Assembly: GCF_029625215.1 (NCBI RefSeq)
Contig: NZ_CP121197.1
Coordinates: 2,728,001 to 2,792,000 of the forward strand
Direction of reading: 5' to 3'
Origin: Aurantibacillus circumpalustris
GTDB taxonomy: Bacteria > Bacteroidota > Bacteroidia > B-17B0 > Aurantibacillaceae
DNA: 64,000 nucleotides
Positions 38,201 through 46,654 of this stretch are shown piece by piece (the stretch's first letter is position 1; each line of letters begins with the position of its first letter). The notes beneath the pieces were generated by a model. That model did not search any database. It was not told the DNA's origin and saw only the letters and a list, made by a program, of their open reading frames with translations. The position numbers and the translations under genes were made by a program.

Positions 38201-38416
38201 CCAAACCCTACAACAGGAATTTTTAATATTACAGCAAACGGCGCGGAAATTAAATCTGTTGATGTTTTTGATTTAACTGGTAGAATTGTCTTTTCAGATT
38301 CAATGAAAAATAATACTGCAAATATAAATGTTAGCCAGTTACCAAACGGCGTTTATTCTATAAAAGTTAAAACAGGGGAAACAGTAAAATACCTTAAAAT
38401 TATTAAATCTCAATAA
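35201..38416 (+). CDS. Parallel-beta-helix T9SS surface protein
   Basis: This 1071-residue protein has a signal peptide ending at LSAQ (about residue 23). Residues about 40-450 show the short repeated strands and Asn-rich turns of a right-handed parallel beta-helix (NTFNNCTFDS, NENVVRNNVISDINSNGG, YCNVYHNTISLDDN). A jelly-roll-like section follows (about 590-740). Three Ig-like modules with conserved Cys come next (about 750-980). The T9SS type A sorting domain ends the protein (VYPNPTTGIFNI ... KIIKSQ). It may bind or degrade polysaccharide, but no catalytic residues can be assigned. Its C-terminal modules resemble those of the next gene. Codon use looks somewhat more GC-rich than neighbours. 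Confidence 0.88.
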   Translation: MKKNYLLAGFFVCFFFALKLSAQLNGAYTINNTLPSSASNFTSFTAFSASLNASGVSGPVTVNVMANTVFNEQINFNQAVGVSSTNTITINGNGSTITYNATVATLLHTVLLSGADYMTFNNLNFIGTGPTYALTVHLWSSADNNTFNNCTFDSPIVGTVTTLCPFSVSGTSVSPAAAGLCGNNNTVKTSTITGGYYGTAFYGNTATPFNTGNSILNSTIKDFYQSGCYNVYCQSSTFKGNIIERQNRLAVTTTYGIFCTTGSINTLIDGNFIRKLFNNIPVTTVLCYPIYVLGAATLNNENVVRNNVISDINSNGGSGNLFGIYINGGAYCNVYHNTISLDDNSATSGTTYGIDCISPNCKIKNNIITISRGGSGLKYGLYTTAAGTVGLQSDYNVINMTSITGTGNLPFFFVSGYTLANWQLTYPAYDQGSKVADPMYNNPGALDYVPTSTVINNMCPFIGVITDFTGFVRSNVTPDPGAYEIYTTPCAGSAGPNSVITPTYVVCPNTTLNIGLANTFTNTGYTLQWLSSTNSAFGPFTAITGATLPSFNTGLLSTTIYYSVLITCVNSSGTVTATSGTVLVSPQTINNVPYYEGFEGINFLNELPNCSWYTPPGGGVETYFSNGSGNRYPKTGTKFGSFASTSAGPDYVYSNGINLLPGVTYSAALWYINESIGYYPWKDISILVGTSQTTTGLSSIISTTASTFGYSLLSNTFTVSTAGIYYIAVSAKADAGSSPYLSWDDLSVTIPCQLNSPQLFVNSLGSPICNNKSLVFTASGADAYEWTSNLTGTTVISTSPVTIVSPTNNTTYYVTGTNTLSGCTSSLTQVITVLQAPVLAVSATSLSVCKGQSSTISVQGANSYNWAHGAVGAPVTVTPSTTTTYTVIGVAANGCSEAQTIVINVNAIPTVSAVASSYQLCKGDDVTLTGSGASSYRWSSNASLVQFGNPLVMTVQSSGGYTMTGTAANGCSGNASFVIDVDECTGINELVNNQNDVKVYPNPTTGIFNITANGAEIKSVDVFDLTGRIVFSDSMKNNTANINVSQLPNGVYSIKVKTGETVKYLKIIKSQ

Positions 38417-38430
38417 TAGGGACTATGTCA

Positions 38431-38454
38431 ATAGTATTACAAATAGTATTACAA
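38431..38454. repeat. Perfect 12-bp direct repeat between two T9SS genes
   Basis: ATAGTATTACAA occurs twice head to tail (38431-38442 and 38443-38454), about 50 bases before the next start codon. Read on the minus strand it contains AATACTATTTGTAAT, close to the AATAC-N5-GTATT dyad. It could be a regulator site. Confidence 0.5.
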
Positions 38455-38506
38455 AATAATTATGAAACCAATCCCTTTTAAACAAGGGCTTTAAAACTAC
38501 AATAAC

Positions 38507-40612
38507 ATGCAAAGCAAAATTTATAAATTAGTATCAAGTGCAAAGCAAGGTTTACTTGCATTTGTATTGACCGTATTTTTGAGTACGGTATATTCACAAA
38601 CATATACTCTCAGTTACACAGGGGGTACGCAAACCCTTATGATTCCTACGACTGGTAATTATAGAATAGAGTGCTGGGGTGCCGATGGTGGAGATGTAAC
38701 TGCAGGACCTGGCGGTGGTGGCAAAGGTGGTTATTCAACGGGAGAGTTCAACGTAACAACCCCTGGAATTGTACTAAATATCTTGGTGGGCGGTAAAGGT
38801 GGTTCAGCCAGCGGAACCGGAAGCCCTGCTGGGGCAGGCGGCTGGAACGGCGGCGGCGGCGGCGGTACTATCGGGAGATCAGGAGGCGGTGGTGGTGGTG
38901 GTACAGATGTTCGCTTGGGTGGACTATCAGCCTCAAATAGAATCATAGTTGCCGGTGGTGGTGGTGGTGCTGCATACTATAGTTTATTGGCAGCAGGAGG
39001 TAATGGCGGTGGTGTAATTGCACAGAATGGAGATGTTATTAGCAGCGGTAATGTTGTTACCACTGGTGGTGGTGGCGCAGGCGCAAATGGTGGTTCTCCG
39101 GGTTTATCTTCTACTGGTTATATTCCTACAAATGGTACGGCTACTGGCGGTGGAGGTGGCGGGAATAGTCCAGGTGTCGGAGTTGGGCAACCAGGTGTTG
39201 GTGGTGGAGCAGGTGGAGCAGGCGGAGCAGGTGGAAGCGGTTCTACAGGTAGTTCTGCTGGTGGTGGTGGCGGCTTTGCAGGCGGAGCTGGTGGAACGCA
39301 AACTGGTAATATGGGTTCAGCTGGTGGCGGCGGTTCAGGCTTCATTGGTGGTGTAAGTAATGGTACAACAGTTGCCTTGGGTCAAACTGGTTTTGTTCCC
39401 AATCCCGATCTTATAGGAAACGGCAAGGTTATTATAACTAGGTTATGTAACATTTCCATTTTTCCTTCTCAAAATCCTATGTGTATTGGTAACACGATCA
39501 CTTTAACTTCAGATGCTTTAAGCGGTATTACCTGGTTTTCAGGATCAAACGCTCCTTCAATAAACGTTAATCCAACGGTAACTACAACTTACTCTATGGT
39601 AGGTACGAGTACTGTTATAATAAGTACAGGTACCATTAATTGCATTGCCAAAAGTTTTATTACGGTAACAGTTAACCCTTTGCCTGTGCTCAGCATCGTC
39701 GCATTTCCAACAGTGGCCTGTTCTGGCGGAACATCCTCTTTAACTGGTCTTGGAGCGTCTTCGCCGACTTCGTATTCATGGAGCAACGGCATGAATGGTG
39801 TACAGACAGCTACGGTTATCCCAACTGGAAATACCACTTATACCCTCACAGGTGTCAATAATTTCGGATGTACAAACACGCAAACTATAGAGCTGGTGGT
39901 TAATACCAATATATTAACTGTTAATCAGAGTACTACAGCAATTTGTTCTGGACAATCGGCTAACATTACAGCCAACGGCGCTGTTACCTATACCTGGAGT
40001 AACGGTTTGATGTTTCAAACCATTCCTGTAACACCAACCATAACAACTATCTACACAGTTATAGCAACAGATCTGAATAATTGTAGTATCAGCAATTCGT
40101 TAACACTCACAGTATTTAATAACCCTACAGTGTCGATCACATCAGATAAAACTGACTTATGCAAAGGCGAATCGATCACGCTCACAGGTGCAGGAGCAAC
40201 CAGTTATTCCTGGAGTACCAATGTTCAAACACCATCGGTTGTATATACTTTACCTTCAGATATCACTTATTATTATTCGGTGATAGGTACTGGTGCTAAC
40301 GGTTGTTCGAGTATGGCGAGTTTTTCAATTGCGGCATCAAAATGCGCAGGCATCAATGAAACAGCTAATTTTAACTCAGTAGTTGGAATTTATCCTAACC
40401 CGGGCAATGGCCAGTTTAATATCTCTACCTCACAAGTAACAGATTATTTAAATTTGAAAGTTTATAACGCTTTGGGTATGCTCGTAAAAAGCCAGCAGAT
40501 CTTATCGACTGAAAGTAAACTTGATCTTGTAAATGAAACCAACGGGATTTATTTCGTTAATATTTGCGATCAGAATAACGTTATTAAAATGATCAAAATA
40601 GTTAAACAGTAA
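38507..40612 (+). CDS. Glycine-rich and Ig-like T9SS surface protein
   Basis: This 701-residue protein has a signal peptide ending near VYSQ (residue 31). Residues about 35-315 are a glycine-rich domain with many GGGG runs and the YRIECWGADGGDV entry, resembling the Gly_rich family also seen in ALK/LTK-type receptors. Four Ig-like modules with conserved Cys follow (about 320-615). A T9SS type A sorting domain ends the protein (IYPNPGNGQFNIST ... KIVKQ). The glycine domain gives a local GC-rich stretch (38690-39350). It lies 90 bases after a T9SS gene with similar final modules, so the two may be co-transcribed. Role: probable surface adhesion. Confidence 0.9.
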   Translation: MQSKIYKLVSSAKQGLLAFVLTVFLSTVYSQTYTLSYTGGTQTLMIPTTGNYRIECWGADGGDVTAGPGGGGKGGYSTGEFNVTTPGIVLNILVGGKGGSASGTGSPAGAGGWNGGGGGGTIGRSGGGGGGGTDVRLGGLSASNRIIVAGGGGGAAYYSLLAAGGNGGGVIAQNGDVISSGNVVTTGGGGAGANGGSPGLSSTGYIPTNGTATGGGGGGNSPGVGVGQPGVGGGAGGAGGAGGSGSTGSSAGGGGGFAGGAGGTQTGNMGSAGGGGSGFIGGVSNGTTVALGQTGFVPNPDLIGNGKVIITRLCNISIFPSQNPMCIGNTITLTSDALSGITWFSGSNAPSINVNPTVTTTYSMVGTSTVIISTGTINCIAKSFITVTVNPLPVLSIVAFPTVACSGGTSSLTGLGASSPTSYSWSNGMNGVQTATVIPTGNTTYTLTGVNNFGCTNTQTIELVVNTNILTVNQSTTAICSGQSANITANGAVTYTWSNGLMFQTIPVTPTITTIYTVIATDLNNCSISNSLTLTVFNNPTVSITSDKTDLCKGESITLTGAGATSYSWSTNVQTPSVVYTLPSDITYYYSVIGTGANGCSSMASFSIAASKCAGINETANFNSVVGIYPNPGNGQFNISTSQVTDYLNLKVYNALGMLVKSQQILSTESKLDLVNETNGIYFVNICDQNNVIKMIKIVKQ

Positions 40613-40637
40613 ACATTAGCACATTTCAATAAATTCT

Positions 40638-40670
40638 AAACAGGCTGCTATTTGGCGGCCTGTTTTGTTT
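40638..40670 (+). terminator. Terminator after the glycine-rich T9SS gene
   Basis: AAACAGGC (40638-40645) pairs with GCCTGTTT (40658-40665), followed by a T-rich run. Confidence 0.75.
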
Positions 40671-40769
40671 TGTATCAAGCATGCTTAAGAGCTATTGTGC
40701 CTTTTTTCTCCCCCACAACTTTTGAACCTGATCCCAAAGGCTTTGGGACTTAAAATCCTGGGAAAAGCG

Positions 40770-40795
40770 AAGGCCACTCAAATCTGAGTGGCCTT
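40770..40795. terminator. Hairpin just downstream of the tRNA gene
   Basis: AAGGCCACTCA (40770-40780) pairs perfectly with TGAGTGGCCTT (40785-40795) over a 4-base loop, nine bases past the tRNA 3' end on the minus strand. The T tract after it is short, so it may act in termination or 3' processing. Confidence 0.6.
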
Positions 40796-40804
40796 TCTGC
40801 TTCG

Positions 40805-40879
<75 letters not shown>

Positions 40880-40937
40880 CTATATCTTTAAAATGAAAGT
40901 GCTTTTTATTCCGATTTGAGGTATTAAATTCGGAGTG

Positions 40938-40969
40938 CAAATATACTATTTCTTTGGTCGTAACGCAAA
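40938..40969 (-). promoter_or_regulatory. Promoter of the tRNA-fMet gene
   Basis: On the minus strand TTTG (40966-40969), 20 bases, TATATTTG (40938-40945). This is the best match in the window to the Bacteroidota -33/-7 consensus and gives a pre-tRNA leader of about 50 bases. Confidence 0.8.
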
Positions 40970-41092
40970 TTAATTATTAACATAGTTGGCTTGCCTTCGA
41001 AGTCCACGTTGCTAGGGTGTCCCAGCCTCCCAACCATTTTTATTAACCATCAATATTCCCGCTAATCGCATTAAATACACAATCCAAATAAA

Positions 41093-41120
41093 AAAAGGCA
41101 GAAGATATCTTCTGCCTTTT
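41093..41120 (-). terminator. Terminator after sigma cassette 2
   Basis: AAAAGGCAGAAGAT runs directly into its reverse complement ATCTTCTGCCTTTT, with A- and T-rich flanks. It lies 22 bases after the stop of the last cassette gene. Confidence 0.88.
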
Positions 41121-41141
41121 GAAAAAACAATACTAATAATA

Positions 41142-43088
41142 CTAATGATAGATCACCATTCGTTTTGTGGTCTTCAGGTTGCCGCTTTCCAAAGTCACCA
41201 GATACATGCCTGGCAAGAGATTGCCGGCGAGGACAGTTGGACTTGAATTCGATTCAATAAATTGAGTGTGTACAATGCGCCCAGCAAGATCGCTGATGAC
41301 AATTCGAACGGCTTCAGTAGTATTAAGATTTAGTTTAAATTCTCCTGTATTTGGATTTGGTACAATACTCCAGTTAAGCTGCCCGTTAGTTTCTACAGAT
41401 GTTAAGCCGGAGATAAGTTCTGGTGCTGTTACATTCACTTCAAGGATCATGGCTTCTTGAGTAGTGCGGTAAACGCTGTAAGACGTGCAGGAAGTAGATG
41501 TATCACCACAAGAAACCGTAACAGAAAGACAAATGTTGTACATACCCGCAGCTGAGTATTGGTGGGAGGTGTAGAGTGTGTTGGAAGAGGATCCATCTCC
41601 CCAGTTCCAGCTGGCCGAGCTTATATTCCAAGGGTAATTTGGTATAACATTCCAAACCTGTGCAGTTCCGGTTGGAACCATTGAAAAATTTGAATTCGCT
41701 GAACAGGCAACTCCAGAAACATTTAAGGACTGAATGACACTGTCCGTGCAAAAGATTCCAGATATTCCAGTTGGTTTTGTTATTTTTAGTTTAACGAAGT
41801 AGGCACCACCAAAAAGGTAGTTGTGAGTAGGATTCTGAAGTGTGGAAGTGTTACCGTCGCCGAAGTTCCAATAAAAGGTTGTGTTATTACTCGTGTTGGA
41901 AGACATGTCATTAAAAATAGCCTGCCCACCAGTTAAGGTGTGCGCAAACGCTGCCGCAGGCCCAATATTAACATTAATGGTTGAAGTAGCGGTGCAGCCA
42001 TTGTTCATATCCATCACGGTCATTGTATAAATACCTGAGGTTTGTGCGGTATAGGTACTGCTCAATGCTAACGTAGATTGCGATGGTGAGGGCGGGATCC
42101 ATAAATAACCTGCCACAACTAAGTTAGTTGGAAATGGAGAATTTGAAGGTATACCAGTCATACTTTGGTTGGTAAGAACAACGGTATGTTGACACGAGGT
42201 GGGTGACATATTGCTAGCTATTGCAGCGATTGGTGGAAATGTATTTTGATACATCGGAATAATGGTCGTGCTTGTACAAGCGTTGTTAAGATCTGTTACT
42301 GTAAGGGTGTAATTGTCAATTAACGTCGTTGTTGGTGCTGCAGAATTTGTATTTATAGTGATGGTATTTGCCGCAATATAATTAGGCGTGCTAATAAAAC
42401 TCCATAAATAGGAAACATTTGGCGTACTGCTATTTCCTTGCAATTGAACCGAAGGTACATTACAATCTAATATTTGTTGTGGGACTGTTGCACTGATGTT
42501 TGGAGCTGCGGTATTTTGCGTAATAGTAAACGGTGTTTGTGTTGTACAAAAATTAACATTGTCTCTTACTGCCACAGTGTAAACACCTGTAGCATTAACC
42601 GTGTATACCGATAGCGACGATAAAGTGCCTGTGGGCATAATACCAGAGCCACCGGGAATTAAAAGTGTATAGCTAACCGCACCACCAGCTACTGGCGAAG
42701 TGTTTGCACCATTTATGCTTACCACGCAAAAACTTTTTGAGCCGCAGCCAAGCGTGTAGGCCTGAGGAGAGCTAAGTGAATAACTTGTTCCGTTTACGTA
42801 TACCAAAACTGTGTTAGAGGTAGTTACAACAGCTGAATTACTATTAGTGCCAGTTACGTATAATGTGTAACTAGTAGCAGCAGCAGGTGCTACTGCAAAC
42901 GTTGCATTTGTGGAAGTAAGCCCGCCGGGATTCATGGAGTAGGTGGGACTCGATAAATTTAAGCTGTTTACCGCGGTCACCGCAGCGTTGCCGCCATTGC
43001 ATATTGAAACGGTTGTCTGGGCGTTCCCTTGCGAGGCAAATGCTGCTAACAAGAGTAGTGATGTATTTCTGATAATTTTTTTTCTCAT
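41142..43088 (-). CDS. PKD-repeat T9SS surface protein, last gene of sigma cassette 2
   Basis: From the Met at 43088 (MRKKIIRNTS) it has 648 residues with a normal signal peptide ending at GNAQ. A Met at 43133 would add 15 residues before the signal and is possible, since the candidate promoter ends 28 bases before it. Several Ig/PKD-like modules follow, including two clear PKD cores (FYWNFGDGNTS and SWNWGDGSSS). A T9SS type A sorting domain ends the protein (IVPNPNTGEFKLNL ... KRMVIYH). The last PKD module is homologous to that of the cassette 1 protein (29382-31358). Probable surface adhesin. Confidence 0.88.
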   Translation of the reverse strand: MRKKIIRNTSLLLLAAFASQGNAQTTVSICNGGNAAVTAVNSLNLSSPTYSMNPGGLTSTNATFAVAPAAATSYTLYVTGTNSNSAVVTTSNTVLVYVNGTSYSLSSPQAYTLGCGSKSFCVVSINGANTSPVAGGAVSYTLLIPGGSGIMPTGTLSSLSVYTVNATGVYTVAVRDNVNFCTTQTPFTITQNTAAPNISATVPQQILDCNVPSVQLQGNSSTPNVSYLWSFISTPNYIAANTITINTNSAAPTTTLIDNYTLTVTDLNNACTSTTIIPMYQNTFPPIAAIASNMSPTSCQHTVVLTNQSMTGIPSNSPFPTNLVVAGYLWIPPSPSQSTLALSSTYTAQTSGIYTMTVMDMNNGCTATSTINVNIGPAAAFAHTLTGGQAIFNDMSSNTSNNTTFYWNFGDGNTSTLQNPTHNYLFGGAYFVKLKITKPTGISGIFCTDSVIQSLNVSGVACSANSNFSMVPTGTAQVWNVIPNYPWNISSASWNWGDGSSSNTLYTSHQYSAAGMYNICLSVTVSCGDTSTSCTSYSVYRTTQEAMILEVNVTAPELISGLTSVETNGQLNWSIVPNPNTGEFKLNLNTTEAVRIVISDLAGRIVHTQFIESNSSPTVLAGNLLPGMYLVTLESGNLKTTKRMVIYH

Positions 43089-43161
43089 AAGATTTAATTT
43101 GAGAGTAATGCGTTCGTGAATCTTCGATTTCATAATTTATTTTTTTAGGGTTCCTACTTTT

Positions 43162-43190
43162 ATAAACAAACGTGATACAGTTAAGGTTGG
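43162..43190 (-). promoter_or_regulatory. Candidate ECF promoter of the second PKD T9SS gene
   Basis: On the minus strand CTACCCAACC (core 43185-43190), 15 bases, TTGTTTAT (43162-43169). All ten bases of the upstream part, the spacing and all eight bases of the downstream part are identical to the site before sigma gene 2. Confidence 0.68.
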
Positions 43191-43199
43191 GTAGCTTTG

Positions 43200-44309
43200 T
43201 TATTTATAGGTTACTACAAGTGCAGTATTATCACTTTTAAACCAGTATTTGCGACTTCCGTTAGATAACAAAACATTGAATCGTAAAGTCAGCAAGCGTC
43301 CTGTTTCACCTCTCTCATTAGCGGCGTAAGCTTCCGACTTTACAATTTCAAAATAACTCTCTGCAGGTTGACCAATGTTATCAGATTTAAAAACCATATT
43401 CGATTCATCTGTCCATTGAATTTTTACGCCATCTAAAAAAGCATTTCTACTACCTGTATTAGAAAGTGACATGTTTGCAGCACATGAAGAATTATCATTC
43501 CCCGCAATGTGAATGTAATTCGATTCGCAAGTATTATTTTCTGCATCTTTAATTTGCAATTTAACGGGATAACTGCCAGCCCATTTGTAATCATGCGTTT
43601 GTACAGATGAGGTACTTGTTGTTCCGTCACCAAAACTCCAGATAAAACTATAAGGCGCTTTTCCACCTGTGATGTTTGGTTTGAATTCAGACGTGTTGTT
43701 TTGAACAAGTTCTGCCGTCACACTGCAAACAAATAAACCGCTTTCACCGCCAGCAAAAATCTTGTTAATCACTCTGCTTTCACAATTATTTTTTGTTCGT
43801 ACAGTAAGCGAAACAGTATGCACTCCCTGCTGTTCAAATTCACAACTAAAAACTGCATCTTTTGATGTTTTGCCATTACTCAAATTCCACGTAATTGAGG
43901 ATACATCCTTATTTGAATGCGCAGTAAATCTCACCGTATTAATTCTTGGCATACCAGGGATAAAATTGCGGCTTCCGATCTTAAGAGATGAGTCAATAGG
44001 AACCGATTCATCTGGTAAGCGTTGCCGATAGTCTGATAATTCTAATTTCAAAGAAGTCGGACAAGGATTACAGTCAAATTTTTTCAACTCGCCTTCAAAT
44101 ACATAAATACTGTCGCTGCGCTGCTGATGCGAAGAATAACAATAGTAGCCATCAGTACCTATTTTTAAAGAGATAGGCTCATTGTTTATGTAGCCAGTCA
44201 TATAAATGTCTTCCTTTTTAAGTTGTACTTTTTCATCCTCGTATTTTCTTTTATGACAGGCTGTGAAAAAGAGCGAGGTGCTAAGTATCCAAATAATATT
44301 TAATTTCAT
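43200..44309 (-). CDS. PKD-domain lipoprotein, third gene of sigma cassette 2
   Basis: The protein has 369 residues and a lipoprotein signal with Cys18 after FFTA. Two PKD-like modules are visible (SITWNLSNGKTS and FIWSFGDGTTS cores, about 140-265), then a beta-rich C-terminal section. Conserved features shared with 31483-32580 are the early YCYSSHQQ / YMYSSYSQ segment, a C-N-CP-SL / CADCKTSL pair of Cys, and the final YESYAANERGETG / ENYDTNEKGEKT segment. The ATG overlaps the preceding stop (ATGA), so translation is coupled. Likely in the outer membrane. Confidence 0.86.
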   Translation of the reverse strand: MKLNIIWILSTSLFFTACHKRKYEDEKVQLKKEDIYMTGYINNEPISLKIGTDGYYCYSSHQQRSDSIYVFEGELKKFDCNPCPTSLKLELSDYRQRLPDESVPIDSSLKIGSRNFIPGMPRINTVRFTAHSNKDVSSITWNLSNGKTSKDAVFSCEFEQQGVHTVSLTVRTKNNCESRVINKIFAGGESGLFVCSVTAELVQNNTSEFKPNITGGKAPYSFIWSFGDGTTSTSSVQTHDYKWAGSYPVKLQIKDAENNTCESNYIHIAGNDNSSCAANMSLSNTGSRNAFLDGVKIQWTDESNMVFKSDNIGQPAESYFEIVKSEAYAANERGETGRLLTLRFNVLLSNGSRKYWFKSDNTALVVTYK

Positions 44310-45853
44310 CTTCTATTTTTTTTTGTGAATGCGAAATAAACAAGTGAGAGTTTTAATCCTGAATTTCTTTCTTTATAATTAAGTCCAAAAAAATCATTTT
44401 GTTTCACATCAGTGAGACCTAAAAAAATCTCTGCTTGTAATCCTAAAGAACGCGTTATTCTTCTTTTATAAAAGAGCGCTACTTGACTATCAAACCACGA
44501 GAACCCTTCTGTATAACCGCTCAATGTAATGGTTTTGTGATTTTCTTTTATACCTGGACTTTCGTTGTACGTGGTTACTTTTGCATCAATGTTTAGTAGG
44601 TAGGCCAAATTCATTCCCACGCCAAAACAATTTCGCTCATTTAAATAATAATGAAAACGTAATGGAGCAACTAGATAATGCATGGTTGAAGGTGTTACAA
44701 CTGTTACATCACTTTTTTCGCCATATTCATAGGTTGAGACGCGGGATGTCTTACTGCTGTTTGAAAGATTACGTACCTGCAAATACTGTACTCCAAACGA
44801 AACGGAACATTTGTTGCTAAGCTGGTTCATATAGTTGATTCCTGCTAAAGGCGAAAAACCACTTGCGTCCCTATTCGCAGGGCCTTTCCAGCCATAGTAC
44901 ACCACAGCCCCCGCTTCATAAAAAAAACCTTCTCCTGTTAACTCTTTAATGGATGAGTGCTCAGAAAGTGTGTCATCGAAAGCTTTTGTCTCGTTAACAA
45001 ATTCATCAATTTCACTATGAACGAGGGTGTCAATAAAAGGAGTATTTATTTTTTCTTCAGGATTACTAAGCTCTATAGCCTCCGCTATTGCAGTTTCTTT
45101 CTTGGTATCATTTAGGTCACTAACAGTTTTTTCTTTTTGAGGAAACTCGACAATTGACTGAAGAGCTATTTCTTTTTCCGCAAGAGGATCTTGATTGTGA
45201 AGAGGTTTGTCACGTGTGACAACTAATACTTTTTTTTCAACAGAATCAAGATGGGGCTCATGTTTTATTTCTTCCTTCTCGTTAGCGGGATTGGCAGTGA
45301 GAGTTTTAAAAGTAATTGGCGCAGCCGAAGTGTTATTATCAATCGAGTTGGTAGTGTTTTCGGTAATAGTTTGTGCTTGGGAATTTAGTGCTGACTCAAT
45401 CATGTTCGATTCAAAAATTTGTGACGGTTCGTTTGAATGCAAAGTAGGCTGTACCTTAGAAATAGTTGTTTGATTTTTTTTCTTAGTAACCTCAATATGT
45501 GAAAAGCCAAGAGGTTTTTTACTACGCTTTGGAATGATAGTCGGTTTGGATTTCGATACCATTGATTTAAGAATGGCTTCAACCGGCGGGGTAGGTGAGG
45601 GCTTTCGCGTTTGTTTGAAATAGTGCGAAGTAAGTTGTTTAGCTTCTTTGCTTAGTGTTTGGAAATTAAATAGACCAACAAATATTGTTGAGAATAGCAC
45701 AATCAGAATAACCATAACGTAGCGAATCTTACGTTTATGTCTGGCGTTACTGAGATAGGCGCTAGCGCGTTCCCATTCGTTTTCGTTATATGGCACTTCC
45801 TGGTTATCGAAATACTCACTTAAAGTATTTTTTAACTTATCCTCTTGTTTCAT
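44306..45853 (-). CDS. Putative envelope-spanning anti-sigma/beta-barrel protein, cassette 2
   Basis: The protein has 515 residues with the same plan as 32586-34127: a head of 43 residues (MKQEDKLKNTLSEYF ... YNENEWERA), one transmembrane helix (about 44-63), a polar linker of about 240 residues, and a C-terminal beta-strand-rich barrel-like domain (from about residue 305). Homology is clear in the barrel (NYMNQLSNKCSVSFGVQYLQVRNLSN, and MHYLVAPLRFHYYL). No signal peptide precedes the helix. It starts one base after the sigma stop. The anti-sigma role is inferred from the head and gene order. Confidence 0.75.
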   Translation of the reverse strand: MKQEDKLKNTLSEYFDNQEVPYNENEWERASAYLSNARHKRKIRYVMVILIVLFSTIFVGLFNFQTLSKEAKQLTSHYFKQTRKPSPTPPVEAILKSMVSKSKPTIIPKRSKKPLGFSHIEVTKKKNQTTISKVQPTLHSNEPSQIFESNMIESALNSQAQTITENTTNSIDNNTSAAPITFKTLTANPANEKEEIKHEPHLDSVEKKVLVVTRDKPLHNQDPLAEKEIALQSIVEFPQKEKTVSDLNDTKKETAIAEAIELSNPEEKINTPFIDTLVHSEIDEFVNETKAFDDTLSEHSSIKELTGEGFFYEAGAVVYYGWKGPANRDASGFSPLAGINYMNQLSNKCSVSFGVQYLQVRNLSNSSKTSRVSTYEYGEKSDVTVVTPSTMHYLVAPLRFHYYLNERNCFGVGMNLAYLLNIDAKVTTYNESPGIKENHKTITLSGYTEGFSWFDSQVALFYKRRITRSLGLQAEIFLGLTDVKQNDFFGLNYKERNSGLKLSLVYFAFTKKNRR

Positions 45854-45854
45854 T

Positions 45855-46409
45855 TTAAATTTCTAGTTTAATTTTTTTTTCTACCAACATTTCCTTTAGC
45901 TTTTCTCTTGCAGCGTTGAGATGCCACTTCGACGTTCCTTCTGAAATAGAAAGCATACCCGCTATTTCAGCATGAGAATAACCATCAATAATAAAAAGGT
46001 TAAAAACTTGTCTGCTTGCAGGCGGTAATTTTTCAATGCACATTTCAATGCGGTTCATATTGAATTTTTCAAGTGCAGCATTAATTTCAGAGTATTTTTT
46101 ATCGTCATTATATGTCTCAACATAATTATGATGTCCGTAATGCAATTTTTCTTTCTTATGTTCATTAATTAGAACATTAATCATAATTCTTCTAGCCCAA
46201 TATTGAAAAGGGGCAACAGGTTTGTATTTGTTAATATTGAGAAGTGTCCGACAAAAACCGATGTTGAGCATTTCGCGTGCCTTTTCATCTTGACGGATAT
46301 ATCTTAGGCAAATGCTCAAGAGAAAACTGTACAATATTTTGTATAATTCATTTTCAGCCTTTCTGTCGCCTTTTTGGCAGCGCTCAATTAATTCCGGCTG
46401 AATTTCCAT
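45855..46409 (-). CDS. ECF RNA polymerase sigma factor, cassette 2
   Basis: The protein has 184 residues and is clearly paralogous to the sigma factor at 34132-34692 (shared LYKI-YS-L-SIC-RY, INEH/INEF KKEK, and YIDGY/FIIDGYSHAEIA). Region 2 covers about residues 18-83 and region 4 about 118-175, with the helix-turn-helix HAEIAGMLSISEGTSKWHL. It starts with ATG. A bipartite promoter lies 23 bases upstream. Confidence 0.93.
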   Translation of the reverse strand: MEIQPELIERCQKGDRKAENELYKILYSFLLSICLRYIRQDEKAREMLNIGFCRTLLNINKYKPVAPFQYWARRIMINVLINEHKKEKLHYGHHNYVETYNDDKKYSEINAALEKFNMNRIEMCIEKLPPASRQVFNLFIIDGYSHAEIAGMLSISEGTSKWHLNAAREKLKEMLVEKKIKLEI

Positions 46410-46432
46410 AAGTTACAACGACTTTATACATA

Positions 46433-46465
46433 ATAAACAACTGATAGAAGCCTAGGGTTGGGTAG
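46433..46465 (-). promoter_or_regulatory. Candidate ECF promoter of sigma gene 2
   Basis: On the minus strand CTACCCAACC (46456-46465), 15 bases, TTGTTTAT (46433-46440), 23 bases before the ATG. It suggests positive autoregulation. The rest of the gap to 46654 holds no supported gene. Confidence 0.68.
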
Positions 46466-46654
46466 AATTAGAATTAAACTGTTTTTCTTTCTCAAAGAAA
46501 GTAAATTCTACTGTTTTTATAGGAAATTATCGGATAATGGAGTTTTTTTTAATCCCAATAAAGGGCGATCGATATTGACTGCAGCAGAAATAGGGCAAAA
46601 ATTAGAAGAGAAGTTTATTGTAATTGAAGGTTAATAGATTCCTTTAATCTAATA

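Noticed and set aside
38431-38454. The 12-bp direct repeat as an insertion target duplication
   Set aside because: The copies are directly adjacent with no inserted element between them, so simple tandem duplication or a binding site is more likely.
39018-39356. Open frames on both strands in the glycine-rich region
   Set aside because: They are shadows caused by GC-rich GGN codons of the real gene at 38507-40612; their translations are low-complexity.
46480-46634. Short plus-strand frame ending in ILTAAEIGQKLEEKFIVIEG before a stop at 46634
   Set aside because: It reads like protein and could be a gene remnant, but there is no start codon or upstream support, and about 50 codons is too short to judge. 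A translated search against proteins would decide.
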